Made by a program: the position numbers and the translations under genes
In this document: one piece after another, positions 1 to 10,308 of the stretch
Layout: each line of letters opens with the position of its first letter
Position numbering within the stretch: position 1 is the stretch's first letter
Notes under the pieces: model-generated
What the model was told of the DNA's origin: nothing
Database searches by the model: none
The model's input: the letters and a program-made list of their open reading frames with translations, nothing else
NCBI GenBank assembly: GCA_949987705.1
Contig: OX465281.1
Coordinates: 173,366,516-173,430,515 of the forward strand
Direction: 5' to 3'
From: Thereva unica
Taxonomy: Eukaryota > Arthropoda > Insecta > Diptera > Therevidae
DNA length: 64,000 nt

Positions 1-119
1 CAATCGGAACAAAATTGGCAAAACTTGTCCGCCATTTTGAATTTTAAAATTTTGACCAAAAATCCGTCATTTGGAACCCCTAAAACCCCCCGATACTGAA
101 TTTCAGTACAATCGGAACA
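1..119. repeat. 108 bp satellite, array 1 (left end)
   Basis: One unit of the satellite that resumes at 571. Units carry a CCGCCATTTTGAATTTTA core, a run of C near CTAAAACCCCC and TTTCAGTACAATCGG. The window starts inside the array, so its left limit is unknown. The array is broken at about 119 by a SINE. Confidence 0.9.
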
Positions 120-570
120 TTGGGGGCCTCGGTAGTCTAGAGGTAAGGCGCCTGACGGCTATCCCCAGAGGTCCCGGGTTCGAATCCCGGTGGTGCCACG
201 GTCCTTCGCCTTTCCCACCTAACTCTCCTTCTTTCTTCTTCCCTCTTTACATTCCTGATTCCCCTGTCATAGCCTTCCCTAGTCCTTCCCCGATCCACCA
301 AGCGCATGCCATCGGTTGGTTGATGAGACTCAACTCGTTTCAGGAGGCATAACACTCCAGCGAGTTGTTCTCGACGCCCCGATGTCAGAGTCGCGAAATG
401 GTTGGGAGTAGTTGGAATAAAATATCGGGGCTAGGTTGTGACAGTTACTTCCTTCTTCTCTCTATCTTCCGGCTAGGGCTGCTGTTCGACATTCAGTCTA
501 TACGAAAAATAGATTGTCGACAGTACGAAGGGACTTTCCCTAAGCCTCTAGTCTGTCACAAAAAAAAATA
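120..570 (+). mobile_element. tRNA-derived SINE inserted in the satellite
   Basis: A 450 bp non-repeat block splits the satellite. Its first 75 bases resemble a tRNA gene, with an A box TAGTCTAGAGG at 133-143 and a B box GGTTCGAATCC at 177-187, followed by an unrelated body and an A-rich 3' end at 559-573. This is the classical SINE layout: an internal Pol III promoter, a body and an A tail. A second, divergent member lies at 39640-39775 on the other strand and shares the head plus CACGGTCCTTCGC. No protein is expected. The TSD is not clear because both flanks are A-rich satellite. Confidence 0.8.
133..187 (+). promoter_or_regulatory. Internal Pol III promoter (A and B boxes)
   Basis: The A box at 133-143 and B box at 177-187 are 33 bases apart, a usual tRNA spacing. 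The B box is a perfect GGTTCGAATCC. The head could also be a tRNA relic, but the long body and A tail favour a SINE. Confidence 0.75.
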
Positions 571-1520
571 AAATTTGCCAAAACTCGTCCGCCATTTTGA
601 ATTTTAAAATTTTGACCACAAATACGTCATTTGGAACCCTTCAAACACCTCGATATTCAATTTCAGTACAATCGGAAACATTTGCCAAAACTTGGCCGCC
701 ATTTTGAATTTTAAAATTTCGACCAAAAATCCGTTATTTAGAACCCTTAAAACCCCCCCATACTGAATTTCAGTACAATCGGAACAAAATTGCCAAAACT
801 CGTCCGCCATTTTGAATTTTACAATTTCGAACACAAATCCGTGATTTGGAACCGTTAAAACCCCCCCATACTGAATTTCAGTACAATCGCAACAAAATTG
901 CCAAAACTCGTCCGCCATTTTGAATTTTAAAATTTTGACCACAAATCCGTCATTTAGAACCCTTAAAACCCCCGATACTGAATTTCAGTACAATCGGAAC
1001 GAAATTGCCAAATCTTGTCCGCCATTTTGAATTTTAAAATTTTGACCACAAATCCGTCATTTGGAACCCCTAAAACCCCCCATACTGAATTTCAGTACAA
1101 TCGGAACAAAATTGCCAAAACTCGTCCGCCATTTTGAATTTTACAATTTCGACCACAAACCCGTCATTTGGAACCGTTAAACCCCCCCCTACTGATTTTC
1201 AGTACAATCGGAACAAAATTGCCAAAACTTGTCCGCCATTTTGAATTTTACAATTTCGGCCCCAAATCCGTCATTTGGAATCCTTAAAACCCCTCCATTC
1301 TGAATTTCAATACAATCGGAAGAAAATTGCCAAAACTTGTCCGCCATTTTGTATTTTAAAATTTTGACCACAAATCCGTCATTTGGAACCCCTAAAACCC
1401 CCCGATACTGAATTTCAGTACAATTGGAACACATTTCCCAAAATTCGTCCGCCATTTTGACAACAAATTCGTTATTGGGAGCCCTTAAAACCTCCCGATA
1501 CTAATATTCAATACAATGGG
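571..1520. repeat. 108 bp satellite, array 1
   Basis: About nine tandem units. The GCCATTTTGA core recurs at 591, 698, 806, 914, 1021, 1128, 1235, 1343 and 1451, a period of 107-108 bp. This subfamily reads CATACTGAATTTCAGTACAATCGG and lacks the GGATCC found in the arrays at 29.6-42.3 kb. Open frames on the minus strand at 604-942 and 1189-1455 arise because 108 is divisible by three, and I do not treat them as genes. Confidence 0.95.
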
Positions 1521-1631
1521 AGCACAATCCAGGTTTAGAATAGATTTCATAATCATTAATCCTCAATCATTATTGGTTTTAATCATGATTATTGGCCTGA
1601 TTAAAAAATTAGTTGATTGTGCCGAACACTG
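1521..1631. repeat. ATCATGATTA-rich end of an unidentified DNA element
   Basis: Palindromic AATCATGATTA-type words end in GTGCCGAACACTG at 1631. Very similar ends, CCCAACACTG, occur at 2653 and 42671 in the same orientation, so these look like one terminus of a family with CAGTGTT ends. The opposite terminus is not visible. Confidence 0.45.
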
Positions 1632-2107
1632 TTACATAGTACATAATACATAGTTCATAGCAATATACATAGTGCGTAGTACATGGTATATAATTTATGG
1701 TGCATAGTACATAATATTTAGTACGTAATACGTAATACATAATATACCGTGTATAGATAATACATAGTACATAATGCCTAGTACATAGTACATAATAAAT
1801 AGTACATAAAACAAAGCTCAGAGTATATGGTACCTAATCATACCATCTACTACATAGTACAAAATACAACAGAGCTATGTACTATATATTCATAATACCT
1901 AGTACATAATACTTAGTACACAATACCTTGTACATAGTACATAGTAGATAATACATAGTTTATAGTATACAGTACGTAGTACATACTGCATAATACATAC
2001 ATAGTTCATAATCATAGCGCACAGTTCATAGTCCCAGTACATAGTACCTAATACATAGTACACACTTAGTACATAAAACATAGTATATATTACGTAGTAC
2101 ATAGTAC
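1632..2107. repeat. Degenerate TAGTACATA short-period repeat
   Basis: Nearly 480 bp are built from variants of ACATAGTACATAATACATAG with no fixed register. The minus-strand open frame at 1899-2102 is only low-complexity Tyr/Val/Leu and is not a gene. Confidence 0.85.
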
Positions 2108-2275
2108 TAACTCATACAATAAAAACTGAAATCCCCAAACTAAAATTTTTCCCACGGTACGCATAAAAAATGACCGTGGCGGAAAATTGCCCAACGTGCC
2201 TAAAAAGTTTTCACATCAAAAACTACAAACATGCTTTTTAAAATGAACTAATAAAATATAAAAGATAATTTTAAA
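2108..2275 (-). repeat. Dispersed repeat, inverted relative of 22285-22440
   Basis: The block with CTGAAATCCCCAAACT, GACCGTGGCGG and CTTTTTAAAATGAACTAATAAAA matches, as reverse complement, the sequence at about 22285-22440. Its identity is unknown. Confidence 0.6.
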
Positions 2276-2284
2276 ATTACAGTA

Positions 2285-2400
2285 CATACTTAAATGTAAA
2301 AATTCTGGGCCGATTTTCAGTGCAATCGGAGCACAATTGCCAAAATTATTCCCACTTTTTAATTCACAAATTTTGACCACAAAACTCGTGTGACGGATTC
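2285..2400. repeat. Degenerate single unit of the 108 bp satellite
   Basis: TTTTCAGTGCAATCGGAGCACAATTG, shortened here to its core GTGCAATCGGAGCACAAT, is followed by a mutated core and AATTTTGACCACAAA. This is an isolated, eroded unit 800 bp beyond the array. Confidence 0.7.
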
Positions 2401-2479
2401 ACAAAATAAAATATTCAAATAAAACATTAAAGAATAGAAATCCAACGTTAAAACTTAACATCTCCAAAAAAATTCATTT

Positions 2480-2653
2480 TTAATCTAAAATTTTAATCAT
2501 TTAATCATGATTGCGGTTGAAATTGATCAATCATCAATCGCCTAAAATGATTACTTCTCTGATTAAATATATCAATCTCTAATCATGATTACAGACTACA
2601 GCTTTTAGTCGCAATCATTAATCATCAATCAGATTAAATTTTGCCCAACACTG
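2480..2653. repeat. ATCATGATT-rich end, CCCAACACTG terminus
   Basis: AT-rich inverted words (TTAATCATGATTG, GATCAATCATCAATCG) end at GCCCAACACTG, position 2653, exactly where the RTE-derived sequence begins. It has the same terminus type as 1631 and 42671. Confidence 0.5.
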
Positions 2654-3172
2654 AATACAATGATGTCTCCCCTTGGAATAGAGCGAAAAACCTCATTCAG
2701 TCGCATATAGAACTCGTCTTTGATGTCATCTTCTGCGTCTTCAGTTGGAGCATAGCATTGGACTACCGTAGTACTTCTTAGCCTGGTACGCAGGCGCACG
2801 GTAATAATCCTCTCAGAAACTGGTGACCAGCTAATGAGGCTGGACCTGGCTTCTTTGGTGAGTATTACGCCAACGCCACTCCTACGGCTTTCAGTTTCAT
2901 TTCTCCCAGAATATAAGAAGGACTCACCATTTGGGCAGATATGTTCCCCCGCATCGGGCCATCTGGTCTCGCTAAGTCCCATGATCTTGATTTTATATCG
3001 ATTCATCTTGCATTCCCGACTGTCGCCTTTCTTCAAAATTGGGACAACGATCGCTTTCTTCCATACCGAAGGGACACGATCCGAATGCCATATGTGTGTT
3101 ATGAGGACATGAAGTCGTTGTGATAAGACATCACCTCCAGCTTTGATCATCTCGGCGGTTACTTGGTCGAAA
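2654..3172 (-). pseudogene. Chimeric RTE-type LINE fragment (RT piece joined to endonuclease piece)
   Basis: Read on the minus strand, the frame first gives an early reverse-transcriptase segment (VTAEMIKAGGDVLSQRL, then VPILKKGDSRECK). At about 3005 it switches to an apurinic-type endonuclease segment (IMGLSETRWPDAG to EDDIKDEFYMRLNEVF). The order is reversed relative to a real LINE, where the endonuclease precedes RT. The endonuclease part, 2655-3005, is nearly identical to 57387-57737 of the full RTE element in this window. The RT part comes from a related but different RTE. The right edge, about 3172, abuts the jockey gag. Confidence 0.8.
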
Positions 3173-4183
3173 CTAATTGAAGAAGTAATCGAAAGGGATG
3201 ATTACACCTACAAAGTAGCTTCTAAAAACCAACTTATCATTTCATCGACAAATATCGAGAAATACAAAAAACTGATTGGACATATACGTAGCAAGGGACT
3301 TATTGGACATACCTTTACTAGAAAAGACGAGCGATGTCAAAAAATAGTCATCAAGCATCTTCATTATACAACTCCGCATCAAGAAATCATTGAAGCTATT
3401 GAAAAAACTGGGAATAAAGTACGAGGTGAAATAGTTTGTGCTCGCAAAAGGGGCACAAAAGATCCGCTCAATACGTTCTTTGTCAATATAGAACCTGATG
3501 CGAACAACAAATTCATTAAGAACATTCAATATATATACCACCAGCGAATATCAATAGAGGATCCCAAAAGGAAAACAGATATTGTCCAGTGCATTAGGTG
3601 CCAGCAATATGGTCATACCAAAAACAACTGCATGAGGCCCTATAGATGTGTCAAATGTGCTGGCTCACATAAAACAACAGAATGCACCAAAAGCAAGAAC
3701 ACACCTGCCACATGCACACTTTGTCTGGGAAATCACCCTGCGAACTATAAGGGCTGTCAAGTCTATAAGGAAATAATGGGTAGAAAAACACAAAAACATA
3801 ACGTAAATAGAAGAAAAACGACCACTTTGAATGAAAATGATAGGCTCAATATCAAAAGGTATCAACCAGACGATGAAAACACAAGAATACAGCACTGCTC
3901 TAACTCCAACAGACTCTATAGTGAGGTGCTCAAGGCACAGACCGAACTACCTGGCAGGAGTAGAGATGCAAATTCAATCAATCCCGATGACCATACAAAG
4001 TCACAGCCAAACCAAAAAGAAAAAAGAGAACTTGAAAGTAAAAGTCCGGATAGTTTTGAGTCGCCAGAGGCAAAATATCTGGAGGTACTTATGGCAAAAC
4101 AAACTGAAAAGATAGACCAACTTCTTCAACATATGGGTACATTAATGAACCTGTTAGCATCACTGATTGGCAGGCTTCCGTGA
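3173..4183 (+). CDS. Jockey ORF1 (Gag-like, three CCHC knuckles), 5'-truncated
   Basis: The open frame formally starts at 3143 (346 aa), but its first ten codons lie in the neighbouring RTE piece, so the native start is lost. ORF1 proteins of this clade bind the element RNA and form the RNP. The middle matches the zinc-knuckle-associated region seen before the fingers in jockey-like Gag. Three cysteine knuckles follow at about residues 150-163 (CIRCQQYGHTKNNC), 169-182 (CVKCAGSHKTTEC) and 190-204 (CTLCLGNHPANYKGC). The C-terminus is charged and ends in a short coiled-coil-like stretch (EKIDQLLQHMGTLMNLL). The stop TGA at 4181 overlaps an ATG at 4183, as expected for coupled translation of ORF2. 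This is the least damaged reading frame in the jockey copy. Confidence 0.85.
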   Translation, partial: LIEEVIERDDYTYKVASKNQLIISSTNIEKYKKLIGHIRSKGLIGHTFTRKDERCQKIVIKHLHYTTPHQEIIEAIEKTGNKVRGEIVCARKRGTKDPLNTFFVNIEPDANNKFIKNIQYIYHQRISIEDPKRKTDIVQCIRCQQYGHTKNNCMRPYRCVKCAGSHKTTECTKSKNTPATCTLCLGNHPANYKGCQVYKEIMGRKTQKHNVNRRKTTTLNENDRLNIKRYQPDDENTRIQHCSNSNRLYSEVLKAQTELPGRSRDANSINPDDHTKSQPNQKEKRELESKSPDSFESPEAKYLEVLMAKQTEKIDQLLQHMGTLMNLLASLIGRLP

Positions 4184-7100
4184 TGGTTTTTATAAGAATT
4201 GCTATCTGGAACATAAACGGCCTATTACCAAATAAAGGCGAACTTGACCTAATGCTCAAAACTAATAAAATAGACATTATTTTAATATCTGAAACGCATC
4301 TTAATGAACGCAAAACTTTTAAATTACCTGGCTATAGCGTATATTGTACAAACCACATAGACGGCACTTCTCATGGTGGATCAGCAGTAATAATTAAAAA
4401 TAATATACGTCATCACCAGTGGCGGTTCCTCTTTGGAAGCAAAGGAAGCACTGCTTCCCTTGACCAAATAGGCAACTTCATAAAAAAAAATTTAAATACA
4501 TCAAGATTAATCAAAAGAAAAATCTTAATATATTTCATCCTCTGGAAACACTAAGGATGAAATGTACAGATTTTTTTATACAAAATGTACAATTCAAATT
4601 TATCATCTACTGTATACAAAGAGTAAAGCATTGCCTAGATACTAACGGAGAGGGGTAGAGTGGCAAATGATAAAGTGCCTCTGCCGCTCTTAACGTGGCC
4701 GAGGCCTCAAAGAACATGGACATGGGGAAGCTGTAATATCGTCAGCTTCTTTGCCACAGAAAATCAATGTGAAAACTCCAACACATTCAATTTAATTGAA
4801 CACACACTCACGCAAAGGTTTGCTAAACGCAGCTTCTTCAGAACCGAACAGTGGGATATTAAAGGTCGAAGATAGAGAAATTTTCTGTATCCACCATATT
4901 CTCTTTGTTTCCTTGTTCTGGTTTCGAGTAAGAACTAAATTTACTCTTAAAAATTAGCTTCGAAATTCCTTGTATACTCTTAAAATATGAATTTTCGTTT
5001 ATTGTATATTGAGTCAAGAAAAAAGGAATCGAATCGAAGATAGGTGAAGTTTCTCTTTATCTATTGTGGGGTGGCAGGCGGTGTATATTGAATATAAGCT
5101 GATAACTTTTCAGCTTCCATTATATTTTTTAAGATTCTCTTTAATGATGATCCCTATAGAGATTATTTTTATGAATTGTATTTTCGAGTACGGGTTGCCT
5201 GATGTGTTTTTTTTGCAAGGTGAATGTAATGACGGTGGGTGGTGGTGTAGGGGGTGCATGCGAGGTATGCAGAGTTTTATTATTACTATCTTTTTTAGAT
5301 TTTGAGCAAAATTATGCATTTGTAGGAAAAATTAAATTAAATGAAAATGTAGTAGTATCAGTTTTTCAACGGTTTTTTTACGCTTTAATTATTATCAACA
5401 GAATTTGAAAAAAAAAACTGAAAACTATTTCGGAAAAATTGACGAAATATTTTCACTTTTTTCAACCTTACCAATTTTTCTTGTTCATAAAAATGCATAA
5501 AAGAACCTATATTTAAAAATAAGAAAGAACCTCATACGATGCGCTGCACACAAATTATTGAGCAATAAATTTTCTAATTTGAAGTAAATTTTTTGGACTT
5601 GACTAATATTTTGACTTGAAATTTTAACCAGTTATTGTTCACATTATAAAGTCCCTATAATTTCTGAAAAATCCATGAAAGTTCACTGACAAAAAAACTA
5701 AAATTTAGCAGTTTTCTAAGTTTCCTTTGATGTAGGTACAGATAAAAATTTCATATCGTAACCGCTGATAGCCAATATTATGACGAGCAGCCTTTACTTT
5801 TTTCGCTTCTATCGGACCCCTACACATACCGAGCCAGACGCATCTTTAGTTAGAAAGAACGACCAAAATGGTATCAATTTTACAAAATGGCCGATGGCTT
5901 ACGTACCTAGCGACGTTGGTAGAGGTAAAAAATGTCCATTTCGTATAGCGTTCGACGTAACTAACATGTTAAAGAAATTATTTTTAGACTGGAAACAATT
6001 CCTCGTGTTGTTTCTCTGATTTCACTATACATATGTCATTTTTCAATTTTTTAAGTTTAAGCCTTCGATACTTTTACTTTTATCGTTCGCCTTGCGCATT
6101 GCTTCCCTTATCCTGAACCTTACGAACCGCCACTGGTCATCACCTATATAGTGAATATAAAGAAGAATATCTGCAAGCAACAACAGCAACGATTGATGAT
6201 AATCTGGGGCCAATTAATATTAGTGCAGTCTACTGTCCACCAAGACATAAAATTACTGAGGAAAAATTTGCGAATTATTTTAACACACTTGGAAACCGAT
6301 ATATTAGCGGTGGGGACTTTAACAGTAAAAACACCTACTGGGGCTCTAGACTTACAACTACAAGAGGCAGAGAATTGAAAAAATGCATTGATAATCTAAA
6401 ACTTGTTCCACTATCAACAGGAGAACCCACGTACTGGCCAACAGACAGTAATAAAACACCCGATCTCTTAGAATTTTTCATCTCTAAGGGTACTGCTCAT
6501 CTTTATGCCAGTATAGATTCTTGTTTCGATGGATCATCCGACCACTCACCAGTAATAGCAACCTATAGCACAACTATAATCAATACAAAACGGCAATTGA
6601 CTCTATACAATAAAAATACAGACTGGATTGCGTTCAAAGAATTCCTTGAATCTGCAATAGACCTGAATATCCCTTTAAAAACCAACAACGACATAGACGA
6701 AGGGGTTTTCTATATCACCAATAAAATACAAGAAGCAGGATGGCGCTCTACTCCTTTACCACCTAATATAAACAAAAAATTAAATATGCCCTTAGAAATT
6801 CGCGAAAAAATCACTGAGAAACGAAGACTGAGAAGGCAATGGCAAACCAGCAGACTCGCAACAGCCAAAGCAGCATTTAACAGATCAGCTCGAGAACTGA
6901 AACTAATGATCTCTGAAAATATGAATAAATCATTCCAAGAACATCTTCAATCGCTATCGCACGCTAAAAAAGATAATTATTCGCTATGGAAAATTACCAA
7001 AAACCTCAAAAGACCACAACAGTCAGTACCACCTCTTAAAACTCCATCCGGTGAATGGGCTCGGAGTTGTCGTGAAAAGGCGGAGTTGTTTGCACAACAT

Positions 7101-8590
7101 CTGTACAACGTGTTTACCCCAAACGAATCCTGCATGCAGGAATTCGAAGCAGAAGTGGAGAAATTAATCAATAGCGACCAACAATTATCTCCACCCATAA
7201 AACTAGTAACAACAAGGGAAACTGCCAGAATAATACGACACCTAGAAAATAAAAAAGCCCCAGGCTTCGACCTAATAACTGGAGAAATTTTAAAAAACTT
7301 GCCGAGAAAAGCCATAGTATTCTTGACTATGATCTACAATGCCATCCTAAGGTCCCACTATTATCCCAAATTATGGAAAACATCACAAATATGTATGATA
7401 GCAAAGCCAGGGAAATTGCCCACTGATGTGAGCTCATATAGGCCTATCAGTCTTCTTCCAACCATCTCAAAAGTGTTTGAAAAAATTTTCCTAGACAGAC
7501 TAAAGCCAATACTAGAGGAAAACAACATAATCCCAGAACATCAATTCGGTTTCCGAAAACAACATTCTACTATAGAGCAAACACATAGAGTGGTACATCA
7601 AATCAGGAAAACTCTGGAAAACAACGAATACTGCTCTGCAGTATTCTTAGATATACAACAAGCATTTGATAAAGTATGGCACAACGGACTTTTATATAAA
7701 CTTAAAACTTTGCTTCCAAACTCATACTACATGATAATAAAATCATATTTACACCAAAGAACCTTCCAGGTCAAATTTGGAGAAGAATACTCAGATTTAT
7801 ACGAAATTAGAGCGTCAGTACCACAAGGATCTGTAACAGGGCCAGTTCTTTACTCGATTTTCACATCAGATTTGCCAATAACTGAAGGTGATGAAACGGC
7901 AACATATGCTGATGATACGGCTTGTTTGGTCAGTAACAAAGATCCCATTAGAGCATCACAGATATTGCAGACATATCTCAACAAAATTGACCTATGGATG
8001 AAAAGGTGGAGGATAAAGTGCAGCACCAACAAATCAAACCACATCACGTTTACTCTCAGGAAAGCGACTGTGCATCAGTCTCCATGGAAGGTAATCCACT
8101 GCCAAAAAAAGCTTGCATCAAGTATCTTGGATTACATCTTGACAGAAGGCTTACATGGTCACATCACATAAAGGCGAAAAGAACTGAATTAAATATACAA
8201 TATAAAACCTTATACTGGCTAATTGGAAATAAATCCTCGTTGTCATTAAACAATAAAATTTTAATATACAAATCCATAATCAAACCAATATGGACCTACG
8301 GCATAGAACTGTGGGGATCTGCTTCAAATTCTAACTTAGAAATACTGCAAAGGTTCCAAAATCAAATACTAAGGTCATTCACCCGTGCCCCTTGGTTTAC
8401 CAAAAATGTCGAGATACACAACTATCTTCAAATACCAACAATAAAAGAAGAAGTAAAAAATCGCTGTGTCAAGTACAAAAACAGATTAAAAGATCATACC
8501 AATCAACTTGCTAAAAACCTAATGAACGGAGAAAGGGACACAACACGCCTGAAACGATGGCACATCCTGAACTCAGACAACAGAAGCTGA
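4183..8590 (+). pseudogene. Jockey ORF2 (endonuclease and reverse transcriptase), interrupted
   Basis: ORF2 nicks the target and reverse-transcribes the element RNA. The endonuclease opens with AIWNINGLLPNKGELD and ISETHL (4200-4330) and breaks at 4416. It resumes at 6144 with SAVYCPP, GGDFNSKNTYWGS and SSDHSPV. RT follows, with YRPISLLPTISKVFEKI, LDIQQAFDKVWH, SVPQGSVTGPVLY and the catalytic YADD at 7906-7917. Near 8060 the frame shifts, and the C-terminal part (KYLGLHLDRRLTW, IKPIWTYGIELWG) ends at 8590. The 1719 bp insert plus 8 bp TSD is not a multiple of three, yet the two halves are in frame once both are discounted, which shows ORF2 was intact there before insertion. Confidence 0.88.
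4417..6135. mobile_element. Non-autonomous hAT element with perfect 8 bp TSD
   Basis: It is bounded by 12 bp terminal inverted repeats CAGTGGCGGTTC (4417-4428) and GAACCGCCACTG (6124-6135). The host sequence GTCATCAC is duplicated at 4409-4416 and 6136-6143. An 8 bp TSD and a CAGNG terminus define the hAT superfamily. The 1.7 kb interior has no transposase; its open frames are short and unrelated to known proteins. A reverse-oriented relative, itself hit by other elements, lies at 44565-46487. Confidence 0.93.
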
Positions 8591-8727
8591 ATCCTGTGGC
8601 AATTAAATAATGGATAATGTTCATAGAAACATTACCCACCGTGATATACTCGTACAAACAATTTAATTATGGCTTAGTAGCCGATTGTAAATAGTTTTAT
8701 ATATTAAATAAAAAAACAAAAAACAAA

Positions 8728-9270
8728 ATAACTATAATAGTAGTAAATCCACAATATTTTTCTAGAGAATTTGTTTTTCCTGAACGTTAGCAAACAAACA
8801 TTTCCTCCGTATTTCGTTCGTTGCACTAAAACGGATGTTCAAATTCGTATTGAGCGTGCTGAAGCGCCGTTGACAAACTGAGAAGCGAATGATATTAGCA
8901 AAACTGTAACTGTTAAGTACTTGCCAGACTTGACCAAAAAGAACAAATTTTGCGGTAACTACTGGAAATCCCGGGATAAATCGCAAATTCCTGAAACTGC
9001 ATCACGCGTAGAAAACAATTCCCCGTCAAAAAGTGCTAATCCAAGGTTTGAAATATTCGCGCTGTTTGTAAAGGGTAACGAAATTTTTGCACGATTTTGA
9101 AAGGTTATCGGATTTTGACAAATGATGTTTTGTTCGAAGGCTATCGCTGTGCAGATCCCAAAAAAGATCACTTCGTTTAGAACGGGTCTCCTTCATTCGA
9201 GTTTATTAGATATTAGCAAAACTTGTCAATTTAAGGTCTTTCTGACAATTAGCCGCATTTTTTCTATTTA
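8728..9270. other. No gene recognised
   Basis: AT-rich sequence with short open frames on both strands and no similarity I recognise. It lies between the jockey tail and the tandem repeat of the Helentron-like element. Confidence 0.5.
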
Positions 9271-9994
9271 AACAGACAAGGCCCGACCGAATATTATGAA
9301 ATTTTTTTCAGAGCATTTCTTCGTTAATAATTCTTTTTTCGGCACCTCAATGAAGTCGATACAGTTTTTAGTTCGCGCGGTATCGTGCAGATACAAAAAT
9401 CATAAACGTCGTTTAAACAAACAAAAAACGGTTCGACCGAATTTTATGAAAATCTTTACAGATCATATTTTGGTTAATACTCTTCGAACGGCATGTCAAC
9501 TAAGTCGATATCTTTTATAGTTCGCGCGATATCGTGCAGGTACAAAAATCACTTATGTCATTTAAACCAAAAACACGCTCGACCCAATATTATAAAAATC
9601 TTTTCAGATTATATTGTCGCTAATACGCTTCGAACGGCACCTCAAGTAAGTCGATATCTTTCGTCGTTCGGGCGATATCGTGCCGGTACAAAAATCACTT
9701 ACGCCGCTTAAACAAAAAAACGGTTCGACCGAATTTTATGAAAATCTTTTCAGATCATATTTCGGTTAATACGCTTCGAACGACACCTCAACGAAGTCGA
9801 TATCTTTTTTGGTTCGCACGATATCGTGCAGGAAAAAATGACCACACACGTACGCACACACATACCCACACACATACTTCCTCCCAATTTTTTACTTAAA
9901 ATGCTCCTGGGACCTTGAAAGATGAAAATACGTCTAAATTTTCGATTTCGATTTTCGGACCGATTACAATAACTTCCTATACTGGGAAGTTAAT
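9271..9994 (-). mobile_element. Helentron/HINE-like repeat, copy 1 (reverse)
   Basis: Four imperfect tandem units of about 146-156 bp, marked by a recurring CGATATCGTGCAGG at about 9381, 9530, 9676 and 9832. A CA-rich microsatellite follows (9840-9880), then a terminal hairpin AACTTCC-TATACTG-GGAAGTT at 9970-9990. Two more copies occur at 23730-25166 and 60606-60921. Tandem units of about 150 bp, a microsatellite core and a terminal hairpin are the architecture of DINE-1/HINE non-autonomous Helentrons. No Rep/helicase is present, so the class is an inference. Confidence 0.65.
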
Positions 9995-10308
9995 AAATTT
10001 CAACTCTGAACATGAATATCTTAAAAAACTAAATCTGTTTCAAAAGGAATTATGTATGTATACCCATTAGTTAAAGAACACGTAGAAAGACTAGTTAATA
10101 AAAATATTGAAAAACTGAACAAATCCAGGGTAGACCCAATTGAGTTAAACAAAATGAGTTAGTCTACAGAAAAGAATGTAGAAGAAATAAAATTACACCT
10201 AGATTTAGCAAACAGAAAATTAAAACAAATAACGAAGTAAGCATAGTAACACATAAGAATCAAAAAATCCATATAGACTAAAGACAAAACGTAAATTTCA
10301 GGTTAACA

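Larger units (their letters stand above)
3173..8727 (+). mobile_element. Jockey-type non-LTR retrotransposon, split by a hAT element
   Basis: The parts in order are a gag with three zinc knuckles, a stop-start overlap, endonuclease, reverse transcriptase, a short 3' UTR and an A-rich tail (AATAAAAAAACAAAAAACAAAA near 8706-8727). The 5' end is missing: coding similarity starts abruptly at about 3173 beside an unrelated RTE piece. The endonuclease is interrupted at 4416 by a 1719 bp hAT element, and a single frameshift lies near 8060. Without these two lesions the reading frame runs through. Confidence 0.88.

Noticed and set aside
604..1455. Minus-strand open frames with repeating FKMADEFWQFCSDCTEIQ
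   Set aside because: They are translations of the 108 bp satellite. The period is a multiple of three, so a frame free of stops repeats without coding function.
4417..6135. Transposase gene inside the first hAT element
   Set aside because: Open frames at 4660, 5066 and 5780 are short, low in complexity and lack RNase H-fold or dimerisation motifs.
9296..9711. Two open frames with similar SCRYKNH repeats
   Set aside because: They arise from the ~148 bp tandem units of the Helentron-like element.
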